Assembly: GCA_003566995.1 (NCBI GenBank) | Contig: PXBG01000016.1 | Location: 1 to 38,603 of the forward strand | DNA length: 38,603 nucleotides | From: Syntrophobacteraceae bacterium | Lineage (GTDB): Bacteria > Desulfobacterota > Syntrophobacteria > Syntrophobacterales > Syntrophobacteraceae | Direction: 5' to 3' | Part shown: piece after piece, positions 23,826-33,629 of the stretch | How positions within the stretch are numbered: the first letter of the stretch is position 1 | Layout of the letters: each line of letters starts with the position of its first letter | Notes under the pieces: model-generated | Database searches by the model: none | Seen by the model: only the letters and a program-made list of their open reading frames with translations | What the model was told of the DNA's origin: nothing | Translations under genes and position numbers: made by a program

Positions 23826-24652
23826 AATTTGCGCACCAGGTCCTCCGTGAGCCCCATTCTCTGAAAAACCGGGTCCTTGTGCAGCTCCGAAGGATCAGCC
23901 CCCCCATCCTGCATGGCCATGACCAATTGGTTGGCCGCGTAGACGAGCCGGGCGATTTCCCTGTCAGACTCGGCGCGATCGGGGGTGTGATGGAATTGAA
24001 TGCCTGTGGCCACTTCCCTGGGAAACTGCCATCGGCGGGCAATGATCTTTCCCAACTCCTGGTGGTCGATTCCCAAGGCCCGGCGCTCAGCTTCAATGAA
24101 CTGGACCCCCGAATGGCGGATGGGAGCCAGATCTATCTGAAGATACATGCGGGCGTAAAGATCCAGCACTATTTTCCCGATGTCGTGGAGCAGGCAGGCG
24201 GTGTAGATGGTGAGGCCCCGCTTGCTTTTCATCTGCCTGGAAAGAATTTCCCCCATGAATGCCGTGGCAACGGAATGGCGCCAGAGTTCACGCTCATCCA
24301 CGTCATAACCGGAGACCTTCGTCTGAAAATACTGACAGGTGCAGGCAGCCATGACCACCTGCACCAGCTTTTGATTCCCCAGGACAAGGATGGCGTCTTT
24401 CAGGGAAGCGACCTTGTGGCGGCGGCTGTAGTGGGCCGACTGACTGAGCCTCAATATTCTCGCTGCAATGATGGGGTCGTATTGAATGACTTCCTCGATC
24501 TGTTTGACGGGAGCCATCTTGCGGATGAGGGACATCACTTTCCACACCACATCGGGAAAGGGCGGCAGCTTCTCCGCTGCGGTCAAAATGTCCTTGAGCA
24601 GCAACTCATAGTGGAGTGCCTTGACTTCGTACCCGCTCATCTCCCTGATCAT
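23765..24652 (-). CDS. HDOD domain signalling protein
   Basis: A protein of about 295 residues whose central 200 residues form an HDOD domain, a degenerate HD-superfamily module found in bacterial signalling. The markers are LPPFPDVVWKVMSLI, YDPIIAARILRLSQSAHYS, the helix SLKDAILVLGNQKL, LWRHSVATAFMGEIL, TACLLHDIGKIVLDLY and IDHQELGKIIARRW. HDOD proteins generally lack phosphodiesterase activity and act as protein-protein modules in motility, c-di-GMP or stress responses. GGGGGAAGG precedes the ATG at 24652; the longer start at 24670 lacks a site. It is a single-domain protein, convergent with the radical SAM gene and followed upstream on the same strand by UDP-glucose dehydrogenase (130 bp). 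Confidence 0.88.
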   Translation of the reverse strand: MIREMSGYEVKALHYELLLKDILTAAEKLPPFPDVVWKVMSLIRKMAPVKQIEEVIQYDPIIAARILRLSQSAHYSRRHKVASLKDAILVLGNQKLVQVVMAACTCQYFQTKVSGYDVDERELWRHSVATAFMGEILSRQMKSKRGLTIYTACLLHDIGKIVLDLYARMYLQIDLAPIRHSGVQFIEAERRALGIDHQELGKIIARRWQFPREVATGIQFHHTPDRAESDREIARLVYAANQLVMAMQDGGADPSELHKDPVFQRMGLTEDLVRKFQDSLFRSMEGVELYLKKGA

Positions 24653-24781
24653 AGCCTTCCCCCGAAGCATTCATGTGACATGATGATTTGACCCATTGCA
24701 TTGTGGCCCTGGAACAGCAAGAAAAGATTATGCAAAACCATTGCCATCCATTGCATCACCATGGGCACGACCCCTCCTTCC

Positions 24782-26116
24782 TCAAGCCTTTTTCTCCAGG
24801 GGCTGCGCAGGCATCCGCCCCACACTGTGATAGAAAAATCCCTGCTCTTTGAGCACTTCGGGCCTGTACACGTTGCGCAAATCAATGAAGACGGGTTCCC
24901 TGAGCAAGCTTTTGACGCGGTCCAGGTCAAGGGCGCGGAACTCGTTCCATTCGGTCATGAGAACCAGGGCATCGGCCCCCTCGCACGCTTCATAGGGGTT
25001 GGCGCAATAGGTCACCTCGGGCATCACCTTCGCCGCCTCCTTCATGGCCTGGGGATCATAGGCGCGTATGCAGGCGCCATGTTCCAGGAGAATGGAGAGG
25101 ATGGTGAGGGAGGGGGCATCGCGCATGTCGTCCGTTTCCGGCTTGAAGGCAAGTCCCAGCACGGCGATGGTTTTTCCCCCCTCGGAACCGCCCAGTGCCT
25201 GCCGAATCTTGCGTGCCATGCGGGCCTTCTGGGCCGAATTGACTTCCACGACCGACTCCACCACCCGGCAGGCCACCCCGCATTCCTGAGCGATGCGCAT
25301 GAGGGCCTGGGCGTCCTTGGGAAAGCAGGAACCGCCGTAGCCCGGCCCCGCGTGAAGAAATTTCTTACCGATTCGGCCATCGAGACCGATGCCTCGAGCC
25401 ACATCCTGCACATCAGCGCCGATCTCTTCGCATATATTTGCCATTTCGTTGATGAAACTGATTTTGGTGGCCAGGAAGGCATTGGCGGCGTACTTGATCA
25501 GTTCGGAAGTCTCGATTCCCGTGATCACAAAAGGGGTTTCCAGCAGGTAAAGGGGCCGGTAAATGTCCTTGAGCACTTCTTCCGCCCTTTTGGAATCCAC
25601 ACCGATGACCACGCGGTCCGGGTGGGTGAAGTCGCGAATGGCCGCTCCCTCCCTCAGGAATTCGGGATTGCTGGCCACATCGAACCGGGCGGTCCCGTTC
25701 ACCTCTCTGATGATTCGGGCCACTTGCCTTGCGGTGCCCACGGGCACGGTGCTTTTGTTGACGATCACGGTGTAGTCCTGAAGGTGGGGAGCTGTCCGGC
25801 GCGCGGCGTCATACACGTAAGTGAGGTCTGCGTAACCGTCACCCCGCCTGGATGCGGGAGTGCCCACGGCGATGAACACCACCTGAGCTTCGGGAACTCC
25901 CGGAATGAAGTCCGTCGTGAAGAGGAGTCGGCCCGCTTTGATGTTTTTTTCCACCAGGGCTTCCAGGCCGGGTTCATAAATGGGAATTTCCCCTTTCTCA
26001 AGGCGTCTGACCTTTTCCTGATCCTTGTCAATGCAGGTCACTTCATGGCCGAATTCCGCAAAACACGCTCCGCTCACCAACCCCACATACCCCGTTCCAA
26101 TGATGGCTATTTTCAT
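24782..26116 (-). CDS. ugd: UDP-glucose 6-dehydrogenase
   Basis: A 444-residue enzyme that oxidises UDP-glucose twice with NAD+ to UDP-glucuronate, a precursor for polysaccharides and lipopolysaccharide. The NAD-binding MKIAIIGTGYVGLVSG opens the protein, KSTVPVGTA and NPEFLREGAAI mark the mid-domain, and the catalytic cysteine C264 lies in PGYGGSCFPKDAQAL; the C-terminal UDP-binding domain ends with VLMTEWNEF and DLRNVY. GGAAAGAG upstream supports the ATG at 26116; an in-frame start at 26170 lies in a region not conserved in the family. No polysaccharide cluster surrounds it, so it may serve the whole cell. The gene is divergent from acnA. Confidence 0.97.
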   Translation of the reverse strand: MKIAIIGTGYVGLVSGACFAEFGHEVTCIDKDQEKVRRLEKGEIPIYEPGLEALVEKNIKAGRLLFTTDFIPGVPEAQVVFIAVGTPASRRGDGYADLTYVYDAARRTAPHLQDYTVIVNKSTVPVGTARQVARIIREVNGTARFDVASNPEFLREGAAIRDFTHPDRVVIGVDSKRAEEVLKDIYRPLYLLETPFVITGIETSELIKYAANAFLATKISFINEMANICEEIGADVQDVARGIGLDGRIGKKFLHAGPGYGGSCFPKDAQALMRIAQECGVACRVVESVVEVNSAQKARMARKIRQALGGSEGGKTIAVLGLAFKPETDDMRDAPSLTILSILLEHGACIRAYDPQAMKEAAKVMPEVTYCANPYEACEGADALVLMTEWNEFRALDLDRVKSLLREPVFIDLRNVYRPEVLKEQGFFYHSVGRMPAQPLEKKA

Positions 26117-26418
26117 TTCACTCTTTCCATTTCCGGCAGGTGTTGAAATCCTGGGGCGTCCCTGAAACACCTCAAAGACATGGCCCCATGAACTCCGTCC
26201 ATTTTCTTGAAAATTTTATCCACAACCCTTAAAGTTGACACGTTAAACCGCCTCACATATGGATAGCAGATTCTGAAGATCCGCAAAACCGCAGAATGGT
26301 TTCGCCCTTGAAAGGGAACCAACCCCTGACGCACATGATCCTTATTACAAAATTCTGATCCTGGATCGTGCCTTTCGGCATCTTTTACAATGGAAAAGCC
26401 ACAACCAGAGAGGTCCTC
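26117..26418. other. Divergent promoter region between ugd and acnA
   Basis: These 302 bases hold no gene. On the plus strand TTGACA (26235-26240) is followed after exactly 17 bases by TATGGA (26258-26263), a good -35 with a mediocre -10, a plausible acnA promoter with a leader of about 150 bases. The region is AT-rich near 26210-26290. The ribosome site of acnA is GAGAGG at 26407-26412. Confidence 0.45.
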
Positions 26419-29151
26419 ATGACAAATGTTCCCAAAAACAGTTTTGGAACCAAGGCCACTTTAAAAAGCGGAGGAGTGCCCTGCACCTATTTTTGTTTGC
26501 AGGAACTGGACCGCCAAACAAAAGGCAAAGTGGCTTCCCTGCCTGTATCCATCAAAGTGCTTCTGGAAAATCTGCTGCGCCATGAGGACGGAAAGATGGT
26601 GACCGCCTCGCACGTGGAAGCTCTTTGGGAACATTTTCAAGGGGCCGGTTCTCATTCTCAGTCAGCGGAAATCCCCTTCATGCCGTCACGGGTGGTTCTT
26701 CAGGACTTCACGGGGGTGCCCGCCGTGGTGGACCTGGCGACCATGCGCGATGCCATGAGAGAAATGGGAGGGGACCCCCACCGGATCAATCCCCTGGTGC
26801 GGGCGGACCTTGTCATAGACCACTCCATTCAGGTGGACGCATTCGGCACTCCCCGGGCCCTGGAACACAACGAGCAAAAAGAGCTGGAAAGAAACCGGGA
26901 GCGCTACAGCCTTCTCAAATGGGCACAAAAAGCTTTTGACCGGTTCACCGTGGTGCCCCCCGGGCGGGGGATCGTGCACCAGGTCAACCTGGAGCACCTG
27001 GCTTCCGTGGTGCACGCCTCCCCCCAGGCCGGGGAAATCTTCGCCTATCCGGACACGCTGGTGGGCACGGACTCCCACACCACCATGATCAATGGGTTGG
27101 GAGTGGCGGGCTGGGGTGTGGGGGGCATAGAAGCGGAAGCGGTCATGCTCGGGCAGCCCTACTACTTTCCCATTCCCCATGTGGTGGGCGTCCGGCTGGA
27201 AAAAGAACTCCCCCCTTTCGTCTCTGCCACAGACCTGGTGCTCCACGTGACGGAAGTCCTTCGAAAGCACAATGTGGTGGGAAAATTCGTGGAGTTCTTC
27301 GGCCCGGGACTGGCCGCCCTGTCCCTTCCCGATCGGGCGACCATCGCCAACATGGCCCCCGAATACGGCGCCACCATGGGTTTCTTTCCCATCGATGAAA
27401 AGACGCTGGAATACCTGCGGCTCACGGGAAGAAAAGAAAAGTCCATTCAGCTGGTGGAAGCCTACGCCCGCCAACAGGGGCTGTTCGCCGTTCATGATGA
27501 TGGCAAGACCCTGTACACGGAAAAACTGACGCTGGACCTGTCAGAGATTGAACCCAGCGTGGCAGGGCCCAAAAGACCTCAAGACCGCGTCCCTCTCAAA
27601 TCCCTTCCCTCCCGCTTCGCCCAAAGCCTTCGAACGCCCGTGGCTCAGTGGGGGTTCGGTCTGAGCGAAGATTCCACCAAATCCCGGGTGCACGTGGCAT
27701 GCGCCGGGGAAAACTACACGCTGCGCCACGGCTCCGTGGTCATTGCGGCCATCACCAGCTGCACCAACACATCCAACCCCGCGGTCATGATCGCCGCCGG
27801 GCTCCTGGCAAAAAACGCTCTCCAAAAAGGCATCCACTCCAAACCCTGGGTGAAAACCAGCCTGGCCCCCGGTTCCCGTGTGGTCACGGACTATCTCAGG
27901 GAATCGGGCCTTCTTGACGCCCTGGAGAAACAGGGCTTTTCCCTGGCAGGTTACGGCTGCACCACCTGTATCGGAAACAGTGGCCCCCTTCCCTCCCACA
28001 TTCAGGAGGCCATCCAGCAGGAAGACCTGGTGGCCGCCGCGGTTTTGAGCGGCAACCGCAACTTCGAGGGCCGGATTCATGGAGCCGTCCGGGCCAACTA
28101 CCTCGCCTCTCCCCCCCTGGTGGTCGCTTACGCGCTGGCGGGAAACATGGACTTCGACTTCGAAAGAGAATCCCTGGGAAAGGACGAAAGGGGGAACGAC
28201 GTTTTCCTGAGGGATCTCTGGCCCCATGACGGCAAAATTCTTCAAACCATGCAGAAGCACGTGAAAAAGGACTTTTTCCAAGAGGTTTACCGGGACATCT
28301 TCACGGGAAAGGAGAGCTGGCAGACACTCCGGGTCCCTGAAAACCGCATCTACGAGTGGGATACCCGGTCCACCTACATTCGAAAAGCTCCTTTTTTTCA
28401 GGACCTGACCCTGGAGGCTCCTCCCATTGAAGACATCCGCGGCGCACGGGTTCTCCTTCTGCTGGGAGACACGGTCACCACCGATCACATCTCCCCCGCG
28501 GGGGCCATTCCTGCCTCCAGTCCTGCGGGAGCCCACCTTCTTTCCCTGGGCGTGCAGCCGGAAGATTTCAACTCTTACGGCTCCAGAAGGGGCAATCACG
28601 AAGTCATGGTGCGCGGCACCTTCGCCAACACGCGCATTCGCAACCTGCTTCTCCAGGATGTTTCCGGCGGATTCACACGCCACTTTCCATCGGGAGAGGA
28701 GTTGAGCGTGTGGGAGGCGGCGGAGCGCTACAGACAAGAAGGGGTCCCTCTCGTCGTGCTGGCGGGCCGGGAATACGGCACCGGAAGCAGCCGGGACTGG
28801 GCCGCCAAAGGGACGGCGCTTCTCGGAGTCAAGGCGGTCATTGCCCAAAGCTACGAACGCATTCACCGAAGCAACCTCATCGGAATGGGGGTGCTCCCCC
28901 TTCAGTTTCTCTCCCAGGAGTCCCCTCAAAGCCTCGGTTTGAAGGGAAATGAAACCTTCCACTTGCACCGCCTTCCGGAAGTTCTTTCCAGGGGGGAAAA
29001 GATCACTGTGGAAGCAGTGAAGGAAAGTGGAGAAGTTTTGACTTTTCAGGTCCTCTCCCGCCTGGACACTCCCATAGAGCTGGAATATTACCGCCACGGG
29101 GGCATCCTCCCCAAGGTGCTCAGGGAAATGATACAAAACCCTTCACAATGA
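26419..29151 (+). CDS. acnA: Aconitate hydratase A
   Basis: A 910-residue aconitase of the AcnA/IRP1 type, catalysing citrate to isocitrate with a 4Fe-4S cluster. All cluster cysteines are present: C448 in ITSCTNTSNP and C514 and C517 in GYGCTTCIGNSGPL. GTDSHTTMINGLGVAGWGVG and the C-terminal swivelling-domain GREYGTGSSRDWAAKG are diagnostic, as is LLGDTVTTDHISPAG. GAGAGG with six bases before ATG 26419 fixes the start; an upstream frame from 26368 has no site. The stop lies 11 bp before the solute-binding protein start, so these are an operon with the two-component genes. AcnA-type enzymes may also moonlight as iron-responsive RNA-binding proteins in some bacteria. Confidence 0.97.
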   Translation: MTNVPKNSFGTKATLKSGGVPCTYFCLQELDRQTKGKVASLPVSIKVLLENLLRHEDGKMVTASHVEALWEHFQGAGSHSQSAEIPFMPSRVVLQDFTGVPAVVDLATMRDAMREMGGDPHRINPLVRADLVIDHSIQVDAFGTPRALEHNEQKELERNRERYSLLKWAQKAFDRFTVVPPGRGIVHQVNLEHLASVVHASPQAGEIFAYPDTLVGTDSHTTMINGLGVAGWGVGGIEAEAVMLGQPYYFPIPHVVGVRLEKELPPFVSATDLVLHVTEVLRKHNVVGKFVEFFGPGLAALSLPDRATIANMAPEYGATMGFFPIDEKTLEYLRLTGRKEKSIQLVEAYARQQGLFAVHDDGKTLYTEKLTLDLSEIEPSVAGPKRPQDRVPLKSLPSRFAQSLRTPVAQWGFGLSEDSTKSRVHVACAGENYTLRHGSVVIAAITSCTNTSNPAVMIAAGLLAKNALQKGIHSKPWVKTSLAPGSRVVTDYLRESGLLDALEKQGFSLAGYGCTTCIGNSGPLPSHIQEAIQQEDLVAAAVLSGNRNFEGRIHGAVRANYLASPPLVVAYALAGNMDFDFERESLGKDERGNDVFLRDLWPHDGKILQTMQKHVKKDFFQEVYRDIFTGKESWQTLRVPENRIYEWDTRSTYIRKAPFFQDLTLEAPPIEDIRGARVLLLLGDTVTTDHISPAGAIPASSPAGAHLLSLGVQPEDFNSYGSRRGNHEVMVRGTFANTRIRNLLLQDVSGGFTRHFPSGEELSVWEAAERYRQEGVPLVVLAGREYGTGSSRDWAAKGTALLGVKAVIAQSYERIHRSNLIGMGVLPLQFLSQESPQSLGLKGNETFHLHRLPEVLSRGEKITVEAVKESGEVLTFQVLSRLDTPIELEYYRHGGILPKVLREMIQNPSQ

Positions 29152-29162
29152 GGAGCGAGACT

Positions 29163-30533
29163 GTGCCGCAACGCGTCAAAAATGTTCTGGCGGGTTCTGT
29201 GAAAAAAAAACTTCTGCTCGTGCTCTTCGTCCTCTCCTTTGGAGGAGCCCTTCTGTATTCCCTGAGCATACACGGCGTGCTGAACCTCAAAGGCGGTTTG
29301 CCGGCAGACCAGGAGGACCGGCATGCCCTGAGAGGGCACAAGGTGGTCTGCCTCACCAATCCCGCCCACGCACGGGCCTTCGAGCTTCTGGCCGCCTGGT
29401 TTCAGGAAGAGACGGGGGCCGCAGTGCAAAACATTGTGGTCTCCTCGGAACAGATGCTTTCCTACCCTCTGGAAGACTTTCTTTCCGAGGACCCCCAGAT
29501 CGATGTGCTCATGATCCGGTATCATCACCTGGGCGCCCTTCACGAGAAAAACATGATTTCGGACCTCACCGGATTCATTGAAAAGCATGAAAGCATTCTG
29601 CAGACGGACGACTACATTCCTTCCATCTACGCCCCCTACTCGCTTTACGAAGGGAAGCGCTACGCCCTGCCCTTCGACGGGGACACCCATCTTCTCTTTT
29701 ACCGAAAGTCCCTGCTGGATCAGCACGGCCTGGCGCCCCCTCAAACATGGGACGACTATCTTCACATTTCCCGGACCATTACGGAGAAAGAGCGCACGAG
29801 GGGGATTTATGGTTCGGCCATCATGATGCACCCTTTCATGGTGTACAGCTTCTCGTCACATCTCAACCGGCTCACCTCCCTGGGAGGGCGGCTGCTGGAC
29901 CATGAGGGAAAGCCCGTGGTGTATTCTCCCGAAGGGGTTGAAGCCCTCCGATCCCTGGTGCAGCAGGCACGATATGCCCTGCCCACCCCCCAGGAAACGG
30001 ACTGGGACGTGTCGAGAGATGCCTTCCTGTCGGGCAAGGTGGCCATGGTGGAGCAGTGGACCGACCTGGGCATCATGGCAGAAGACCTCAGCCAGTCCCT
30101 CATTTCGGGAGACTGGGGCGCCGTTCCCCTTCCGAGAGGCCCGGGCCCCCACGGCCGTCACCCGGCACCCCTCAATTCGGGGTTCAGCCTGGCCATTTCC
30201 CAGAACTCCCCCAACCGGGAGGCGGCGGAAGCCTTCCTTCTGTTCGCCTCCAGGCCGGACATCGCCAAGAGGCTCTGCCTCTCCAATGTGGGAGTGGACC
30301 CCACGAGACGATCCACTCTTGAATCACAGGCCTATCAGGAATTCGCCCCTCAGGTGAGCGCCGCCATTGAACAGGTGATCCATGGCGCCACCCCCTGGCC
30401 CCGAATGCCTCAGGCCACAGAACTGATCGAGATCCTTTCGGAAAATCTCATCCATGCCCTGGACGGCCGTTTCACCCCCCGGGAGGCCCTGGAACACGCC
30501 CAAAGGGAATGGGAGAGGATCCTCACAGAATGA
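29163..30533 (+). CDS. Orphan extracellular solute-binding protein (family 1)
   Basis: A protein of about 456 residues with an N-terminal membrane segment KKLLLVLFVLSFGGALLYSL (signal peptide or anchor; no lipobox cysteine) and a family 1 periplasmic binding domain of the MalE/UgpB type: VVCLTNPAHARAFELLAAWF, IDVLMIRYHHLGALHEKNM, YALPFDGDTHLLFYRKSLL and FLSGKVAMVEQWTD, then SGFSLAISQNSPNREAAEAF. GTG at 29163 is chosen because AGGAG (29151-29155) sits seven bases upstream; an ATG at 29148 overlaps the acnA stop but has no site. No permease or ATPase gene is near. Directly downstream are a histidine kinase and its regulator, suggesting a ligand-sensing role instead of uptake. Confidence 0.88.
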   Translation: MPQRVKNVLAGSVKKKLLLVLFVLSFGGALLYSLSIHGVLNLKGGLPADQEDRHALRGHKVVCLTNPAHARAFELLAAWFQEETGAAVQNIVVSSEQMLSYPLEDFLSEDPQIDVLMIRYHHLGALHEKNMISDLTGFIEKHESILQTDDYIPSIYAPYSLYEGKRYALPFDGDTHLLFYRKSLLDQHGLAPPQTWDDYLHISRTITEKERTRGIYGSAIMMHPFMVYSFSSHLNRLTSLGGRLLDHEGKPVVYSPEGVEALRSLVQQARYALPTPQETDWDVSRDAFLSGKVAMVEQWTDLGIMAEDLSQSLISGDWGAVPLPRGPGPHGRHPAPLNSGFSLAISQNSPNREAAEAFLLFASRPDIAKRLCLSNVGVDPTRRSTLESQAYQEFAPQVSAAIEQVIHGATPWPRMPQATELIEILSENLIHALDGRFTPREALEHAQREWERILTE

Positions 30534-30558
30534 AACCAGAGGGGTTCACTGAAAAGCC

Positions 30559-32931
30559 ATGAGGAAAAAACCTTTTCTCCTGTGGCAAAAAATGGTGCTT
30601 TTGCTCGGCAGCGTGATCCTGTTCATGTTCGTGGGCATGGCGGGTATCGCCTGGTATTCGCTGCAGCACATGAACCGGGAGATAGAACGGTCGGGAGAAG
30701 CCCTTCTCGCCTTCCAGGCCACACACTTCCTTCAGAAAATCGTCAAGGGCCAGGCCGCCACCATCGACATGGGCCTGGAGAAAGCCAGGGCCATAGCCAT
30801 CCATGGCTCCCTTCTGGTGAGCGAAAGCCTGCAGGCTCACTCACACCCGGGCGCCATCAGCCCCGACTTTCTGGAAACCCTTGTGAGACGCGACTCCAAC
30901 CTGGTGAGAGCTTATTTCGCCCCTTACGAGGGGGAGTTCTTGAGCCATCCCCACCGAAGGAATGAAGGGGACCCCTGGACAGCTCAAGATCTCATCGCCA
31001 GGCCCTATTTCCCCGTGTTTTCCTCCCACGACGTCCATCCCGGCGCTGTCAAGCTCAGCCGTGCGTACCTGGATCCCTTTTCTCTGAAAAATGAAATGCT
31101 GGTGGACGCCGTTTCTCCCGTGCTTGGGAAGGGCCGGGTCGTGGGTTTTGTGGGCGTGAGTCTCTCCGTGCCGCAACTCATCGCTCAGTTTCACAAACTC
31201 CAACCCATCAGGGGAAGCTATTCATTCCTCATGGATTCCCGGAAAAGGCTCGTGTTCGGCCCTCCCCACGCGCGGGTGGACCTGGCGCCATCGGATCAGC
31301 ATCACCCCAGCCATCGGATCCACCTGGACATCCCCCACAACCCGGAGCTCAGCATGGCGCTGGAAAACATGGCCATGGGACATGAATTCCTGGCTGAAGT
31401 TTCCATGGGGGGAACGCTCAAATACCTGGCCTGCCACCCCCTTCGAAGCATGGACTGGCGGTTCGGGTTTGTCATGCCCGTTTCCATCGCCACTTCAGCC
31501 TCCTCTCAGCTTTCTTCGGAACTGCATAAAGTGGGGGGAAACGCCCTGAAAAAGCTTCTTGCCTGGACCGTGACCCTTTTCATTTTTTCCCTTTTCCTGG
31601 GACTCGCCCTGGTTGAAAAGCTCGTGGCTCCCATCGAGAACATGATCGGAGTCACCCGCACCATGGCTCAGGGAGACCTGTCCCAAAGAGTGGCGCCGGC
31701 GAGCCGCGACGAGATGGGGCAACTGGCCCATGATTTCAATGCCATGGCCGACCAGGTGGAATCGACGGTGGCCCGTCTTGAACAGGCAAATCTTCAGCTT
31801 GCCTCCAAAAATGAGCAACTGCTCATGGAGATGGAAAGCCGAATGCAAGTGGAAGATCAGCTGCGAAGGGCTGAAGAACAATACCGAAGCATTTTCGAAA
31901 ACGCCGTCAGCGGCATCCTGCAGACCACCGCGGACGGGCGCATCCTCACCGTGAACCCCACCACCGCCAGGCTTCTGGGATTCCAGAGTCCCAAAGAACT
32001 CATGGAAAGCTCGCGCATCACGGATTTTTACGTGGACCCCCAGCGCCGTCAGGAACTCCTGGAACTCCTTCAAAAGCAAGGGCACGCTTTCAACTTCGAA
32101 GCCCGGATGCGAACCAGGGACGGCCGCATCATCTGGGTATCCACCGATGCCCGTGCCGTTCCCACGGAAAAGGGTGACGGGTTTTTCCTTGAGGGATTTC
32201 TTCACGACATCACCACCCGGAAAGCGCAGGAGGAAGAATCCAGGGCACGGGAGGATCAACTGAGCAGGCAGCACGAAAACAGAAAGCAAGTGTCCAAGAA
32301 ACTCATCGATCTGCTGGAAGCAGACCGCCGAAGAATCGCCATGGAGCTTCACGACCACATCGGGCAGATTCTCACGGCGCTGAAAATGGACCTGGAATGG
32401 ACCCTGGATCGTCTTGCGCAACCCCATGATGAAGTCAAAACGCGGTTGGAAAGAGGACGGGAAAAGGCCCTTCAGGCCATGAAAGAAGTGCGGGAAATCG
32501 CTTACACCCTGAGACCGAGCATGCTCGACAACCTGGGCCTGGTGGCTTCCCTGGAAAATCTGGTTCACGACTTTGAAAAGTCTCACGAGGTCAGGATCCA
32601 CCTGTTCACCAGAGGAATTCCACAGAAGCTGGACTCGGAAAAGCGAACAGCTCTCTACCGCGTGGCCCAGGAAGCCATCTGGAACGCCCTGAAACATTCG
32701 GGCGCCAGGAATATTTTTGTGAACCTGGTGCGAAGGGACGACCTTTTTTCTTTGAGCATTGAAGACGACGGTGTAGGGTTTGACGCTCGCGCAGCCGTCA
32801 GCCATGCGGAAGGCAGGGAGAAGATGGGCCTGCGCATCATTCAGGAGCGGGTCGTGCAGGTGGGCGGTGAACTTTCATGGGAATCCCAGCAGGGCAAGGG
32901 CACGCACCTTCTGGTGGAAATCCCCCTTTGA
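30559..32931 (+). CDS. dCache-HAMP-PAS sensor histidine kinase, NarL type
   Basis: A 790-residue membrane kinase. After TM1 (residues about 10-32) comes a periplasmic double-Cache-like sensor (about 35-330, with VFSSHDVHPGAVKLSRAYLD and VVGFVGVSLSVP), TM2 (about 333-355), HAMP (GDLSQRVAP, DEMGQLAHDFNAMADQ), a coiled coil, a PAS domain (about 437-555, IFENAVSGILQTTADGRILT) with a PAC-like end, and a HisKA_3 dimerisation domain with the phosphorylated His in RIAMELHDHIGQILTALKMD (H598). The HATPase_c domain follows with LYRVAQEAIWNALKHSGARN, EDDGVGFD and GKGTHLLVEIP. It starts 25 bp after the solute-binding protein gene. Its partner is the NarL-type regulator 38 bp downstream; the ligand is not known. 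Confidence 0.93.
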   Translation: MRKKPFLLWQKMVLLLGSVILFMFVGMAGIAWYSLQHMNREIERSGEALLAFQATHFLQKIVKGQAATIDMGLEKARAIAIHGSLLVSESLQAHSHPGAISPDFLETLVRRDSNLVRAYFAPYEGEFLSHPHRRNEGDPWTAQDLIARPYFPVFSSHDVHPGAVKLSRAYLDPFSLKNEMLVDAVSPVLGKGRVVGFVGVSLSVPQLIAQFHKLQPIRGSYSFLMDSRKRLVFGPPHARVDLAPSDQHHPSHRIHLDIPHNPELSMALENMAMGHEFLAEVSMGGTLKYLACHPLRSMDWRFGFVMPVSIATSASSQLSSELHKVGGNALKKLLAWTVTLFIFSLFLGLALVEKLVAPIENMIGVTRTMAQGDLSQRVAPASRDEMGQLAHDFNAMADQVESTVARLEQANLQLASKNEQLLMEMESRMQVEDQLRRAEEQYRSIFENAVSGILQTTADGRILTVNPTTARLLGFQSPKELMESSRITDFYVDPQRRQELLELLQKQGHAFNFEARMRTRDGRIIWVSTDARAVPTEKGDGFFLEGFLHDITTRKAQEEESRAREDQLSRQHENRKQVSKKLIDLLEADRRRIAMELHDHIGQILTALKMDLEWTLDRLAQPHDEVKTRLERGREKALQAMKEVREIAYTLRPSMLDNLGLVASLENLVHDFEKSHEVRIHLFTRGIPQKLDSEKRTALYRVAQEAIWNALKHSGARNIFVNLVRRDDLFSLSIEDDGVGFDARAAVSHAEGREKMGLRIIQERVVQVGGELSWESQQGKGTHLLVEIPL

Positions 32932-32969
32932 ACCTGCAATTTTCCTCATGATTCGCTGAAGGAGAAGGA

Positions 32970-33629
32970 GTGAAAAGCCAGCCGACGAAAATTCTCATCG
33001 TGGATGACCACCAGGTAGTTGTGGGTGGCATAAAGAGCACTCTCAGCGAATATCCCCGGTTCCTGGTGGTGGGCGAGGCCTGCAACGGGCGTGACGCCGT
33101 CCGCATGACTCGATCCCTCAAACCTCATGTGGTCATCATGGACATCACCATGCCCGACCTCAATGGCATCGATGCCACCATCCAGATCAAGAAACTCGAC
33201 AGCAATATCCACGTGATCATCTTTTCCATGCATGCGGACAAGGAATACGTCATGGACCTTTTGAAGGCGGACATATCCGGTTATGTGCTCAAGGAAGATC
33301 CCATGGCGGAACTGGTGGAAGCCGTTGAAGCGACCTCCCGCGGAAAGACCTATTTCAGCAAATCCGCCACACAGATTCTTCTGGCCTGCGTTCAGTCCAT
33401 GGACCGTTTGAAAGACAAAGACAAGCCCCTGGGCCAATTGAGCACCAGGGAACGGGAAGTGCTTCAGCTCCTGGCGGAAGGACACACGGTGAAGGCCATC
33501 GGGGAAAAACTGGCCATCAGCCCCAAGACCGTCGAATCTCACAAGTACAACCTCATGAGCAAGCTGGGCGTGTCCCGCTCGGCGGAACTCACCCGAATCG
33601 CCATACGTGAAAAGATCATCACTCCCTGA
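32970..33629 (+). CDS. NarL/LuxR-type response regulator
   Basis: A 219-residue regulator with a receiver domain followed by a LuxR-type helix-turn-helix. The acidic pair is D12/D13 in ILIVDDHQ, the phosphoacceptor is D58 in VVIMDITMPDLNG, the switch Ser is in IIFSMHAD and the Lys is in GYVLKED. The C-terminal LSTREREVLQLLAEG and ISPKTVESHKYNLMSKLGVS are the DNA-binding signature. The start is GTG at 32970 immediately after GAAGGAGAAGGA. It is the natural partner of the preceding NarL-type kinase and probably controls the acnA operon, a transporter elsewhere, or both. No binding site can be read from the sequence. Confidence 0.95.
   Translation: MKSQPTKILIVDDHQVVVGGIKSTLSEYPRFLVVGEACNGRDAVRMTRSLKPHVVIMDITMPDLNGIDATIQIKKLDSNIHVIIFSMHADKEYVMDLLKADISGYVLKEDPMAELVEAVEATSRGKTYFSKSATQILLACVQSMDRLKDKDKPLGQLSTREREVLQLLAEGHTVKAIGEKLAISPKTVESHKYNLMSKLGVSRSAELTRIAIREKIITP

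Noticed and set aside
24701-26146. A 481-residue plus-strand frame antisense to ugd
   Set aside because: Long open frame caused by GC-rich third positions; no family match and ugd is unmistakable on the other strand.
27541-29136. A 531-residue minus-strand frame in acnA
   Set aside because: Antisense to the conserved aconitase domain; no ribosome site or family motif.
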